A stretch of 64,000 nt of DNA from NCBI RefSeq assembly GCF_018613695.1, contig NZ_JAGGPR010000008.1:1-64000 (forward strand), read 5' to 3'. A program made the translations under genes and the position numbers. Within the stretch, counting starts at the first letter, position 1. The number at the start of each line of letters is the position of its first letter. Positions 1 through 7,515 of the stretch are shown in pieces. The DNA is from Arthrobacter sp. ISL-95 (GTDB lineage: Bacteria > Actinomycetota > Actinomycetes > Actinomycetales > Micrococcaceae). A model generated the notes under the pieces. The model did not search any database. It had not been told where the DNA came from and was given only the letters and a program-made list of their open reading frames with translations.

Positions 1-500
1 ACATCCTCGCCTCCGGCGTCTCGGTCCCCTGGGCCCTCGAAGCCGCCCGGATCCTCGCCGAAGACTGGAACGTCGCCGCCACCGTCTACTCCGTAACCTC
101 CTGGAACGAACTCCGCCGCGACGGACTCGCCGCCGAAGAACACGCCTTCCTAAACCCCGGCCAACCCGCCCGCACCCCGTTCATCACCGAACAACTCGCA
201 ACCACCACCGGACCGGTCATCGCAGTCTCCGACTACATGAAAGCCGTCCCCGACCAAATCCGCCAATTCATCCCCAACGACTTCGCCTCCCTCGGAGCAG
301 ACGGCTTCGGCTTCTCCGACACCCGCCAAGCCGCACGCCGCTACTTCAAAAACGACACCCACTCCATCGTCGCCAAAACCCTCCAGTTGCTGGCGGCGAG
401 GGGCGAAGTAGAGGAGGGCGCGCCGTCGTACGCCATTGACCGCTACAAGCTGCTGGACGTAAACGCCGGCACCACCGGCGGAGCAGGCGGCGACGCCTAA
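1..500 (+). CDS. aceE: Pyruvate dehydrogenase E1 component, C-terminal end (partial)
   Basis: The open frame enters from the left edge (first full codon at base 3) and ends with TAA at 498-500, giving 165 residues. The sequence reads SVPWALEAARIL, then VTSWNELRRDG, then GADGFGFSDTRQAARRYF. This is the C-terminal domain of homodimeric E1 (AceE), which decarboxylates pyruvate in the pyruvate dehydrogenase complex to feed acetyl-CoA. The N-terminal three quarters, with the thiamine diphosphate site, lie outside the window. A strong hairpin follows 15 bases after the stop. Confidence 0.93.
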   Translation, partial: ILASGVSVPWALEAARILAEDWNVAATVYSVTSWNELRRDGLAAEEHAFLNPGQPARTPFITEQLATTTGPVIAVSDYMKAVPDQIRQFIPNDFASLGADGFGFSDTRQAARRYFKNDTHSIVAKTLQLLAARGEVEEGAPSYAIDRYKLLDVNAGTTGGAGGDA

Positions 501-515
501 CAGCCCGCATGACAA

Positions 516-554
516 AATTGGCGGCAGTGTTCGTGAAGAACACTGCCGCCAATT
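516..554 (+). terminator. Rho-independent-type hairpin after aceE
   Basis: A perfect 16-base inverted repeat (516-531 with 539-554; core GGCGGCAGTGTT) has a 7-base loop. It lies between the convergent aceE and DUF1508 genes and could stop transcripts from both sides. Nearly the same stem core recurs in the terminator at 15865-15899. Confidence 0.8.
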
Positions 555-584
555 CTCGTTGAGCGGGTTTCGTTGCACCCGGGC

Positions 585-776
585 CTAGGTGCCCAGGTTC
601 CTTCTGTCAACCACGAAACCGGTCGCCGCGTTCTCGCGGACTGCGTTGATACCCGCCACTACTGCTTTCAGACTCGGGAACTGCGGCGATACTGCCACAA
701 CCGTTCCATCCTCCGCGGTCAGCCGGAACCGGAATGAGTTGGTTCCTGCCTTGAGGATTTCAAAAGTGCCAGCCAT
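585..776 (-). CDS. DUF1508 (YegP-like) small protein
   Basis: The 63-residue protein reads GTFEI, SFRFRLTAEDG, SLKAVVAGINAVRENA and ends VDRRN. This is one copy of the YegP/DUF1508 fold, a small beta-beta-beta-alpha domain found as one or two repeats in many bacteria. No enzymatic residues are known for the family and its role is unclear. AGGGGAAA sits directly before the ATG at 776. It is convergent with aceE and shares that terminator. Confidence 0.8.
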   Translation of the reverse strand: MAGTFEILKAGTNSFRFRLTAEDGTVVAVSPQFPSLKAVVAGINAVRENAATGFVVDRRNLGT

Positions 777-938
777 TTTCCCCTATTCCTTCACGCGACT
801 TTGCGTATCCGAGCTGACTTCATAACTCCCTCAAAGACCATATCGGCCATTTCAGGCCACCAATAGCCTTACTGATCGGTAATCTACAACCGATATTGGT
901 AGATCTCTTGGAAAGCACCCCAAGGAGCTAGAGACCGC

Positions 939-1577
939 ATGGACCGCCGCGCGTATCGTGAGGATATGACTGACACCGGCACGGCCCCCACCACGGGCGT
1001 GCTCCTCGCTGCAGGCGCCGGAACGCGGCTGGGTCGCGGCCCTAAGGCGCTACTTCCCTTCCGGGGCAGGACCTTGGTGGAAGTTCTTGCCGACACACTG
1101 TTCGACGGCGGCTGCCGCGAGGTGGTTGTCGTGCTCGGCGCTGAGGCCGACCACGTCCGGCGAAGCACCGAATTGGGCAACCATGTGGTGGTGGAAAACG
1201 AGAACTGGGCCAAAGGAATGGCCGGTTCCTTCCGCGCCGGCATTGACGCGGCCACACCGGGCAACAGCATTATGGTGGCGCTGGTGGACCAGCCCGGGTT
1301 AACCCCGACGGCGGTGAGCAGGCTGCTGGGCAGCCACCGTCCCGGCCGGGTCACCGCGGCCGCCTACCCTGATGAGTCCGGCCACCTGAAGCGCAGGCAC
1401 CCGGTGATTTTCGACGTCGGGCTCCGATCCGAAGCGGCCGCGGCCGCCAATGGCGACACGGGAGCGCGTTCGTTCCTTAAGGCGCACCCCGGCCTGGTGG
1501 ACCTGGTGGACTGTAGTGACCTCTGCTCCGGCGAGGACCTGGACACGAAAGCTCAGCTGCATCTTTTGGACGGCTAG
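939..1577 (+). CDS. MobA-like nucleotidyltransferase (molybdenum cofactor cytidylyltransferase-like)
   Basis: The 212-residue protein has the NTP-transferase signature LLAAGAGTRLGRGPKALLPF near the N-terminus, and ALVDQPGLTP and RRHPVIF further on. These are typical of MocA/MobA proteins that attach CMP or GMP to molybdopterin. AAGGAG at 922-927 supports the ATG at 939; an internal ATG at 966 with GAGG 3 bases upstream is the alternative. Its position beside the xanthine dehydrogenase operon fits MocA, since that enzyme class uses molybdopterin cytosine dinucleotide or its sulfurated form. Arthrobacter homologues are sometimes labelled nicotine blue oxidoreductase; nothing here supports that reaction. 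Confidence 0.75.
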   Translation: MDRRAYREDMTDTGTAPTTGVLLAAGAGTRLGRGPKALLPFRGRTLVEVLADTLFDGGCREVVVVLGAEADHVRRSTELGNHVVVENENWAKGMAGSFRAGIDAATPGNSIMVALVDQPGLTPTAVSRLLGSHRPGRVTAAAYPDESGHLKRRHPVIFDVGLRSEAAAAANGDTGARSFLKAHPGLVDLVDCSDLCSGEDLDTKAQLHLLDG

Positions 1578-1597
1578 CGGCGGGTAGGTTTAGGGAC

Positions 1598-2065
1598 ATG
1601 ATCCGCATCGCCACTGATGATCCCGCACGCCCTGATGTCCACCAGCTACTCAGCGAGCACCTGGCCGACATGTTTGCCACCTCCCCGGCAGAGAGCGTTC
1701 ATGCCTTGGACCACTCGGCGTTGTCGCACGAGTCGATCACGTTCTGGACCGCCCGCGAGGACGGGGTTCTGCTGGGTTGTGGAGCGCTGAAAATACTGTC
1801 CGCCGGGCATGCCGAGATCAAGTCCATGCGCACAACGGCCAGTGCCCGTGGGCGGGGAGTGGCCACGTTGATGCTGGAGCACATCCTGGCCGAAGCTGCC
1901 CGGTTGGGGTACGAGCGCGTGAGCCTGGAGACGGGAACCGAAGACTACTTCGCTCCGGCCCGTCGACTGTATACCCGGCATGGATTCACGGAGTGCCCGC
2001 CATTTGGGGACTACAACCTGGATCCGAACAGCGTGTTCATGGAGCTCGCCGTCTCACCCAAGTAG
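1598..2065 (+). CDS. GNAT family N-acetyltransferase
   Basis: The 155-residue protein carries the acetyl-CoA pyrophosphate-binding loop ARGRGVATLML preceded by the strand AEIKSMR, and the C-terminal motif FAPARRLYTRHGF. Both are typical of GCN5-related acetyltransferases of the YafP/ElaA type. The acceptor is unknown. It begins 20 bases after the MobA-like gene on the same strand, so the two may be cotranscribed. The palindromic repeat at 2073-2140 follows the stop directly. Confidence 0.85.
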   Translation: MIRIATDDPARPDVHQLLSEHLADMFATSPAESVHALDHSALSHESITFWTAREDGVLLGCGALKILSAGHAEIKSMRTTASARGRGVATLMLEHILAEAARLGYERVSLETGTEDYFAPARRLYTRHGFTECPPFGDYNLDPNSVFMELAVSPK

Positions 2066-2072
2066 CCGGCCC

Positions 2073-2140
2073 ACCCAAGTAGGTAGCAGAAGAGCCCGTT
2101 TTGACGGCTCAAAACGCGCTCTGCTGCTACCTAGATGGGT
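2073..2140. repeat. 68-bp palindromic repeat, family 1 copy A
   Basis: This is a near-complete inverted repeat beginning ACCCAAGTAGGTAGCAG and ending CTGCTACCTAGATGGGT, with GTTTTGACGGCTCAAAAC in the centre. It sits between the convergent acetyltransferase and xanthine dehydrogenase genes and can act as a two-way terminator. A copy of the same length lies at 23067-23134 and a diverged one at 61985-62054. Confidence 0.8.
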
Positions 2141-2156
2141 TAACCGGACGGATGGG

Positions 2157-4979
2157 TTAGTTGGGGATGAGGGTTCGGTCGCGGAGGGCCAGGTAGATCT
2201 TGTCCCGCGCAATGGGCAGCTCGCCAAAGCGAATTCCCGTCGCGTTGCGGATGGCGTTGGCAAGGGCGGGAGCCACGGGATTGAAAGGGCTCTCGCTCAT
2301 CGACTTTGCACCCAGCGGGCCCGTGGAGTCGTTGGTGGTGGCGAAGTACACCTCGCTTCTGGGCACGTCCGCGAAGGACGGGATGTGGTACTGCCGCAGG
2401 ATGTCCGTGGTGACGCGTCCGGCGTCGTCCACTTTCACTTCCTCGTACAGGGCCGCGCCAAGCGCCTGCGCGATGCCGCCCTCGATCTGGCCACGGCACT
2501 GCCGCGGATTCACCACCACACCGGCGTCGGCGGCCTGGACACTTTGCAGGATCCGCAGCTCACCGGTGCCTCTATTAACAGCAACCCTGAAGCCATGGAC
2601 GTTGAAGGCGACCGATCGCGGCGTCCCTCCCCAGTTGCCGTCTGTGGCGAGGCGGACGCCTTGCAGCCGGGCGGCGTCGACGATTTCCGTCAGCGGCACC
2701 GAACGATCCCCACACTCAACGGCGCCGTCCACCAGACGGCAATCCATCAAAGCTGCACCGGTCAGCGAAGCGGCAACCATCTGGATCCGGGTGGCGAGTT
2801 CCAAGGCCGCACCAAGCGTCGCCTTGCCGGCAACCACGGTTCCGGCCGAACCGAACGCGCCGGTGTCGTGCTCCAGGAGGTCGGTATCGGACTGCCTCAC
2901 GGTCACTTTGGACGCGGTGGTGGACAGGGCCGTGGCAGCCAACTGCGCGTGGACGGTGGTGGTGCCGTTGCCGAATTCGGCAGTACCGACGTCGACGGCG
3001 AACCTTCCGTCCGCTTCCAGGCTCACCCGGGTGTGGGCGAAGTGGCCGCGGGGCGGGACGGTGTCGATCATGGACAAGGCGGAGCCCTCCCCCACCACCC
3101 AATCCGGCCCGAGATTATCCAGCCCGGCGGCCCGGTAGCGTTCCTTGCCGCGGTCCAATGCATCCCGGACCAAGGAAACGCATTGGTCCAGGCCGTAGCT
3201 TCCGTAGTGGACGTCTTCCTCGGGCTCGGGTGTTGTGGAGAGCATGTAATCGCCGGGCCGGACCATGTTCTTGAGCCGGAACTCCAAGGGGTCCATGCCA
3301 ATACCGATGGCGAGTTCGTCAATGGCCGATTCGATCGCGAAGATCATTTGGCTCAACCCATAGCCACGGAAAGCACCGGCAGGGACGGTGTTGGTGTACA
3401 CCGCGTGAGCATCCACTTTCTTGTTCACGCACTTGTAGACGGCCAAGGATTCTCCGCAGCCGTGGAACATCACACCGGGAGCGTGGTTCCCGTAGGCACC
3501 GGTGTTGGTGAGGACGTTCAGCTGCAGCGCAGTGAGGGAACCGTCGCGGCTGGCGCCCGCTTTGAGGTGAATGGTGAAGGGGTGCCGGGTAGTGGTTGCC
3601 GTGAATTGTTCCGTACGGGTGAACTCCAGCTGCACTGGTTTCCGGAGAGCCAGTGCCGCAAGGACCACCAGGTCCTCGGTGAGGACTTCCTGCTTGCCAC
3701 CGAAACCGCCGCCCACCCGGCCGGCCACCACACGGATGGTTTCCGGCGCCAGGTTGAACACCCGGCTCAGGGTCCTCTTCACCAGGAACGGAACCTGCGT
3801 GGAGGAACGGATCATCAAGCGGCCATCCTCATCCAGCCAAGCAGTGGAAGCGTGGGTTTCCATAGCCACGTGCTGGACACGCTGGGTTTGGTACGTGTGC
3901 TCGTGAATGAAGTCAGCGGCAGCGAATCCATCAGCCACGCTGCCCAGCTCGGCGTGAACCTCGGCCACCACGTTGTGATGCGGGCGGGAGATACGGGAGA
4001 AGACTCCGTCCTTTTCTCCGTGAATCGCGGGGGCTCCGGGGAGGATGGCCTCTTGCGGCGTAAACACCGGTTCCAAGAGTTCATACTGCACTTCCAACGC
4101 CCGCGCGCCGGCCTCAGCTGCGCCCACGGACTCGGCCACCACCGCGGCCACCCGCTGCCCGATGAACCGCACGACGTTGTCCAACACACGGGTGTCATCG
4201 GGGTCGTCGGTGTAATTCTCGTGTTGGGCAGTGGAGAACAGCAGCTGCGGAGCATCCTCATGGGTGAAGATCGCCACGACGCCGGGAACTGCCAGCGCCG
4301 GGGCCTTGTTGATGGACACAATCCGGGCATGAGGATGCGGCGAACGCAGGAGCTTCATGTGCAGCAGGCCCGGGAGATCCTCGGCCGGGACATCAAGGGT
4401 GTAGCGGGCGGTTCCGGTGACCACGGCTTGGCCGGCGGGCGCGGGAACGTTGTCGCCGAGCTGGCCGGGGGTGGCTTCCACGGCTGTCGTCTGTCCGGCG
4501 GCAGGTGAATGTGCCCCCGAAACGTCAGTTCCGGCGTCGTGCTGGTGGTCGGCGCCGTGACCGCAGACCGCGTCCGCGATGGAGCGGTAACCGGTGCAGC
4601 GGCACAGGTTGCCCTTGAGGTTGCGGGGCAAGTTGGAGCGTTGCTCGTCGTCGAACGTTGCGGCGGTCATCATCATGCCGGCGGTGCAGAAACCGCACTG
4701 GAAACCTTGGGCCTCCAGGAACTGTTCCTGCACAGGGTGCAGACCATCTGCGGAGGCCAGGCCCTCGATGGTGGTGACCGCTTTGCCCTCGGCGCGGACT
4801 GCCGGGTAGATGCAGCTGTGGACGGGCGTGCCGTCGACGTGCACGGTGCAGGCTCCGCAGTCACCTCCGTCGCAGCCCTTCTTGACGCCGAAGTTGCCCT
4901 CCTCGCGGAGGAAGGTGCGGAGGCATTGTCCGGGGCGTGGTGTGGCCTGAGAGGCAGAACCATTGATCTCAATTGCCAT
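2157..4979 (-). CDS. Xanthine dehydrogenase, fused [2Fe-2S] and molybdopterin-binding subunits
   Basis: The 940-residue protein oxidises hypoxanthine/xanthine to urate. Residues 1-140 form the two-cluster iron-sulfur domain: C36, C41, C44 and C56 bind the plant-type cluster, and C95, C98, C126 and C128 the second. A proline/alanine/histidine-rich linker (about 141-185) leads to the molybdopterin domain, with GRVGGGFGGK and AFRGYG cofactor motifs. The catalytic glutamate is probably E896 in GAKSMSESPF. FAD is supplied by the separate gene just upstream, whose stop overlaps this start by 11 bases. The usual order is FeS-FAD-Mo or three separate subunits, so a FeS-Mo fusion is unusual. Substrate identity rests on the purine-gene context. 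Confidence 0.9.
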   Translation of the reverse strand: MAIEINGSASQATPRPGQCLRTFLREEGNFGVKKGCDGGDCGACTVHVDGTPVHSCIYPAVRAEGKAVTTIEGLASADGLHPVQEQFLEAQGFQCGFCTAGMMMTAATFDDEQRSNLPRNLKGNLCRCTGYRSIADAVCGHGADHQHDAGTDVSGAHSPAAGQTTAVEATPGQLGDNVPAPAGQAVVTGTARYTLDVPAEDLPGLLHMKLLRSPHPHARIVSINKAPALAVPGVVAIFTHEDAPQLLFSTAQHENYTDDPDDTRVLDNVVRFIGQRVAAVVAESVGAAEAGARALEVQYELLEPVFTPQEAILPGAPAIHGEKDGVFSRISRPHHNVVAEVHAELGSVADGFAAADFIHEHTYQTQRVQHVAMETHASTAWLDEDGRLMIRSSTQVPFLVKRTLSRVFNLAPETIRVVAGRVGGGFGGKQEVLTEDLVVLAALALRKPVQLEFTRTEQFTATTTRHPFTIHLKAGASRDGSLTALQLNVLTNTGAYGNHAPGVMFHGCGESLAVYKCVNKKVDAHAVYTNTVPAGAFRGYGLSQMIFAIESAIDELAIGIGMDPLEFRLKNMVRPGDYMLSTTPEPEEDVHYGSYGLDQCVSLVRDALDRGKERYRAAGLDNLGPDWVVGEGSALSMIDTVPPRGHFAHTRVSLEADGRFAVDVGTAEFGNGTTTVHAQLAATALSTTASKVTVRQSDTDLLEHDTGAFGSAGTVVAGKATLGAALELATRIQMVAASLTGAALMDCRLVDGAVECGDRSVPLTEIVDAARLQGVRLATDGNWGGTPRSVAFNVHGFRVAVNRGTGELRILQSVQAADAGVVVNPRQCRGQIEGGIAQALGAALYEEVKVDDAGRVTTDILRQYHIPSFADVPRSEVYFATTNDSTGPLGAKSMSESPFNPVAPALANAIRNATGIRFGELPIARDKIYLALRDRTLIPN

Positions 4980-5907
4980 TGCGGGCCTCCTTCTGCTGGG
5001 TGCTTGACGTGGCTGGCTGGGTTGACGGCTGGGGTGAGGTGTTGTGTGGCGGCCAGAAATCGCCGGACACGCTCATCGACTCGCCCAGCAGCTCGGCCCG
5101 GATCTCCTCGGCAAGCTTGAACGTCATATCCCGGCGCCAGGCGGGGAGTCCATGGATGTCATCGTGGTAGAGCGGCCAGGGAATTGAATCGCCGATGGCG
5201 TCAGCCAGCGTCCCGGCGTCGGGAACCTGTCCGGCGGGGAACCTCAGCTGTACCGGCCGTTTAGTGGACGCGGTCACCGTGATGACCAGACCGCCGTCGG
5301 GGTGGAGCCGTCCAATCAGGAGCACGCCGGAGCGGCCAAGGTTGCTGAGCGACAAACGCCGGAAAGCCACGCGGGCGGACAGCGCTGACGCGGGCAAATG
5401 AATGCTGCGGAGCAGCTCGCCCGGTGCCAGGACAGTCTGCATATCACCTGTGACAACGTGGGCCACCGGGACGTTGCGGCTGCCGCCGTCCGGGCTGAAG
5501 ATAGTGGCCACGCCGTCGAGTCCTGCGCACAGTGAGGTCATGGGTCCTGCCGGGAGGCCGGTGCAAATGTTGCCGCCCACCGTAGACATGTTCCAGATCT
5601 TGAACGAGGCCACGAACGAGTCGCAGCACGGGCGGATCAATGCCAGTCCAGGCCATTCACGGTTGGCGGTTTCCGCGGAGAGTGGCAGGGCATAGAGCTC
5701 GGCGACGGTACAGGTGGCGGCAAGTTCGATGCCTGCATCCGTGACAGTGATGGCAGGCCATTCCGCTTGGCCGAGGTCAAGGAGTCGCTTCAAGACGGTG
5801 CTGCCGTAGGAGAAAAGGACGGTGCCTCCGGCGAGCCAGGCATCGCCGTCGCGCCATTGTGACGGGTCCGTGGTGGGGACCACGGCCTCGATGGTGTTCA
5901 TGTCCAT
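4969..5907 (-). CDS. Xanthine dehydrogenase FAD-binding subunit
   Basis: This 312-residue CoxM/XdhB-type flavoprotein subunit has the N-terminal FAD segment AWLAGGTVLFSYG and the central STVGGNICTGLPAGP motif, then the CoxM C-terminal domain. It passes electrons from the FeS clusters to NAD or another acceptor. The ATG at 5907 is chosen because AGGAGG lies 4 bases before it; the reading frame stays open further upstream inside xdhC. Its start overlaps the xdhC end by 10 bases and its stop overlaps the next gene by 11, so the three genes form one translationally coupled operon. Confidence 0.88.
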   Translation of the reverse strand: MDMNTIEAVVPTTDPSQWRDGDAWLAGGTVLFSYGSTVLKRLLDLGQAEWPAITVTDAGIELAATCTVAELYALPLSAETANREWPGLALIRPCCDSFVASFKIWNMSTVGGNICTGLPAGPMTSLCAGLDGVATIFSPDGGSRNVPVAHVVTGDMQTVLAPGELLRSIHLPASALSARVAFRRLSLSNLGRSGVLLIGRLHPDGGLVITVTASTKRPVQLRFPAGQVPDAGTLADAIGDSIPWPLYHDDIHGLPAWRRDMTFKLAEEIRAELLGESMSVSGDFWPPHNTSPQPSTQPATSSTQQKEARNGN

Positions 5908-7169
5908 GGGTCCTCCTGAGTGAGGTGTTGAGTAGCTGCCTGGGTTGGCGCTGGGATCGGGGCTGGGTGGACTGGAGCTGGGTGGATCGGTCCCGTGCAG
6001 TCCCTGAGGGAAGGGAATCCGGGCGTGCTGGCCTTTCCGCTCGCACCGCGGTGGGCGATGATTTCCGCCGTGATGGACACGGCGACTTCGGCGGGAGTGA
6101 CTGCGCCAAGGTTCAGGCCGATGGGCGAATGCAGCCGTTCCAAGAATTCCAGCGGTGTACCTGCCTCGAGCAAGGCGTCGATCCGTTGGCGGTGACTGCG
6201 CCGGGACCCCATCGCGCCAACGTACGCCAGCTGCATGCGGAGGGCGCTCTCGAGCAAGGGGACATCGAACTTGGGGTCGTGGGTGAGAATGCACACCACC
6301 GTGCGGGCGTCGATGCGTCCTGCTGCTGCCTCCGTTTCCAGGTAACGGTGCGGCCAGTCGGTGACCACTTGGTCTGCGCCTGCGAAGCGGCTTTGCGTCG
6401 CGAAGGCAGACCGGGCGTCGCAGAGGGTGACGTCGTATCCGAGGAGTTGCCCGGCAGGAAGCAGGGCCGCGCCAAAGTCGTTGGCACCAAAGATCACCAT
6501 CCGCGCGGCCGGTAAACGGCTTTCAACGAACAGGGTGATCGGTTCCGGCTGTGCTTCTTCCTGTGGAGGCATAGCCAGCCTTTCGGTGGTCATCCAGCCG
6601 TCGATGCATCCCCCCGGCGGTGCCAGGCGGACCAGGCCGGTGCGGCCGCCTTGAAGCAGCGGCTCCACTTGGGAAGCGGCGGCGAAAAGTGTGGAGGGGT
6701 GGTCACCCAGCAATTTGGCGAGTTCCTCGGATTCCATGGCCCGGAACCGGACGGGATCATCGACCACCATGACGCCGCCTTGGGCATCGAGCCGGCGGAT
6801 CAGGGCCGCAGGGCGCTGACTTTCAGCAAGCACGGAGAGTTCGGCTGATCCAGCTTTGAGCGGCTGGATGTGGACTTCCAGTTCCCCTCCACAGGTGAGC
6901 CCGACGGCGAACGCGTCCTCGGAGCTGTAGCCGAACGACTCAAGGCGAGGGCCGCCGTCGCGCATTGCTTCCAAGGCCGCCTCCACCACGGCGCCTTCTA
7001 CGCAACCTCCGGACAAGCTGCCCAGGATTTGGCCGTCTTCGGAGACCATCATGGAGGTCCCCAGGGGCCGCGGAACGGAGCCGCCCGTCCCCACGATCGT
7101 GGCCACAGCACACAGTTGGCCGGAGACCGCAGGCCGCCAGCTGCCCAGTGAAGGCATCAGATCCAGCAT
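5898..7169 (-). CDS. xdhC: XdhC-family xanthine dehydrogenase accessory protein
   Basis: The 423-residue protein has an N-terminal XdhC/CoxI domain (SVPRPLGTSM, then SGGCVEGAVVEAA) and a C-terminal Rossmann-like domain (RMVIFGANDFGAAL, CDARSAFAT, THDPKFD, YVGAMGSRRS). In the known family XdhC binds the molybdenum cofactor, helps its sulfuration and inserts it into xanthine dehydrogenase. It is the first gene of the xdh operon. About 45 C-terminal residues are rich in Pro, Ala, Thr and His and look like an untidy extension overlapping the next start. Confidence 0.88.
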   Translation of the reverse strand: MLDLMPSLGSWRPAVSGQLCAVATIVGTGGSVPRPLGTSMMVSEDGQILGSLSGGCVEGAVVEAALEAMRDGGPRLESFGYSSEDAFAVGLTCGGELEVHIQPLKAGSAELSVLAESQRPAALIRRLDAQGGVMVVDDPVRFRAMESEELAKLLGDHPSTLFAAASQVEPLLQGGRTGLVRLAPPGGCIDGWMTTERLAMPPQEEAQPEPITLFVESRLPAARMVIFGANDFGAALLPAGQLLGYDVTLCDARSAFATQSRFAGADQVVTDWPHRYLETEAAAGRIDARTVVCILTHDPKFDVPLLESALRMQLAYVGAMGSRRSHRQRIDALLEAGTPLEFLERLHSPIGLNLGAVTPAEVAVSITAEIIAHRGASGKASTPGFPSLRDCTGPIHPAPVHPAPIPAPTQAATQHLTQEDPWT

Positions 7170-7310
7170 GGCAACACATCCTTATTCCAGGTGTCCCGGC
7201 CAGGGGCCCAGCCGGAGCAGTGCGCGATCTTGCCTCATATTCTCATTTCCAGAGGATGTTGAGGGGTAGTCGCGGTTAATCAGTAAGAGTTCGGTCAGTA
7301 AGACTTCATA

Positions 7311-7349
7311 GGAACGGGGGCAAGGGCTTCATCTCCCTGCCCCCGTTCC
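7311..7349 (-). terminator. Hairpin between permease and xdh operon
   Basis: GGAACGGGGGCA (7311-7322) pairs perfectly with TGCCCCCGTTCC (7338-7349) around a 15-base loop. It lies downstream of the permease on the minus strand and upstream of xdhC, so it can separate the two transcription units. No clear T run follows. Confidence 0.5.
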
Positions 7350-7380
7350 CTGACGGAGCGTCGGTAACCGGCCGCCGCCC

Positions 7381-7429
7381 GCCGTCGTGCCTTTTCCAGT
7401 CCGTAAAGTTCGGAAAGGACGACGACGGC
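7381..7429 (-). terminator. Imperfect hairpin downstream of the purine permease
   Basis: The left arm GCCGTCGTGCCTTTTCC and the right arm ending GACGACGACGGC pair with small mismatches across a 14-base loop. The position, about 90 bases beyond the permease stop, fits a terminator. Confidence 0.45.
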
Positions 7430-7515
7430 GGACGCCTATTCGTGCGGTGGGTACCGGCGGACCGCCGATCGAAGTGCCGGAAGTGGTACCCGCCGGCGCG
7501 GGGTGCGGCTGCGGG

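Larger units (their letters stand above)
7170..7515. promoter_or_regulatory. Intergenic region between the purine permease and xdhC
   Basis: No gene is seen in these 346 bases. The xdhC-proximal part carries two direct copies of TCAGTAAGA(G/C)TT at 7280-7291 and 7295-7306, spaced 15 bases apart, which could be an operator for the xdh operon. The permease-proximal part carries two hairpins (7311-7349 and 7381-7429) that probably end the permease transcript. Confidence 0.5.

Noticed and set aside
939..1577. Nicotine blue oxidoreductase
   Set aside because: This label is often transferred to MobA-like proteins in Arthrobacter, but the sequence shows a nucleotidyltransferase loop and no nicotine-pathway genes are nearby.
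1980..4508. An 842-codon open frame on the plus strand opposite the xanthine dehydrogenase gene
   Set aside because: It is antisense to a gene with full FeS and molybdopterin motifs, has no recognisable domain and arises from high-GC codon bias.
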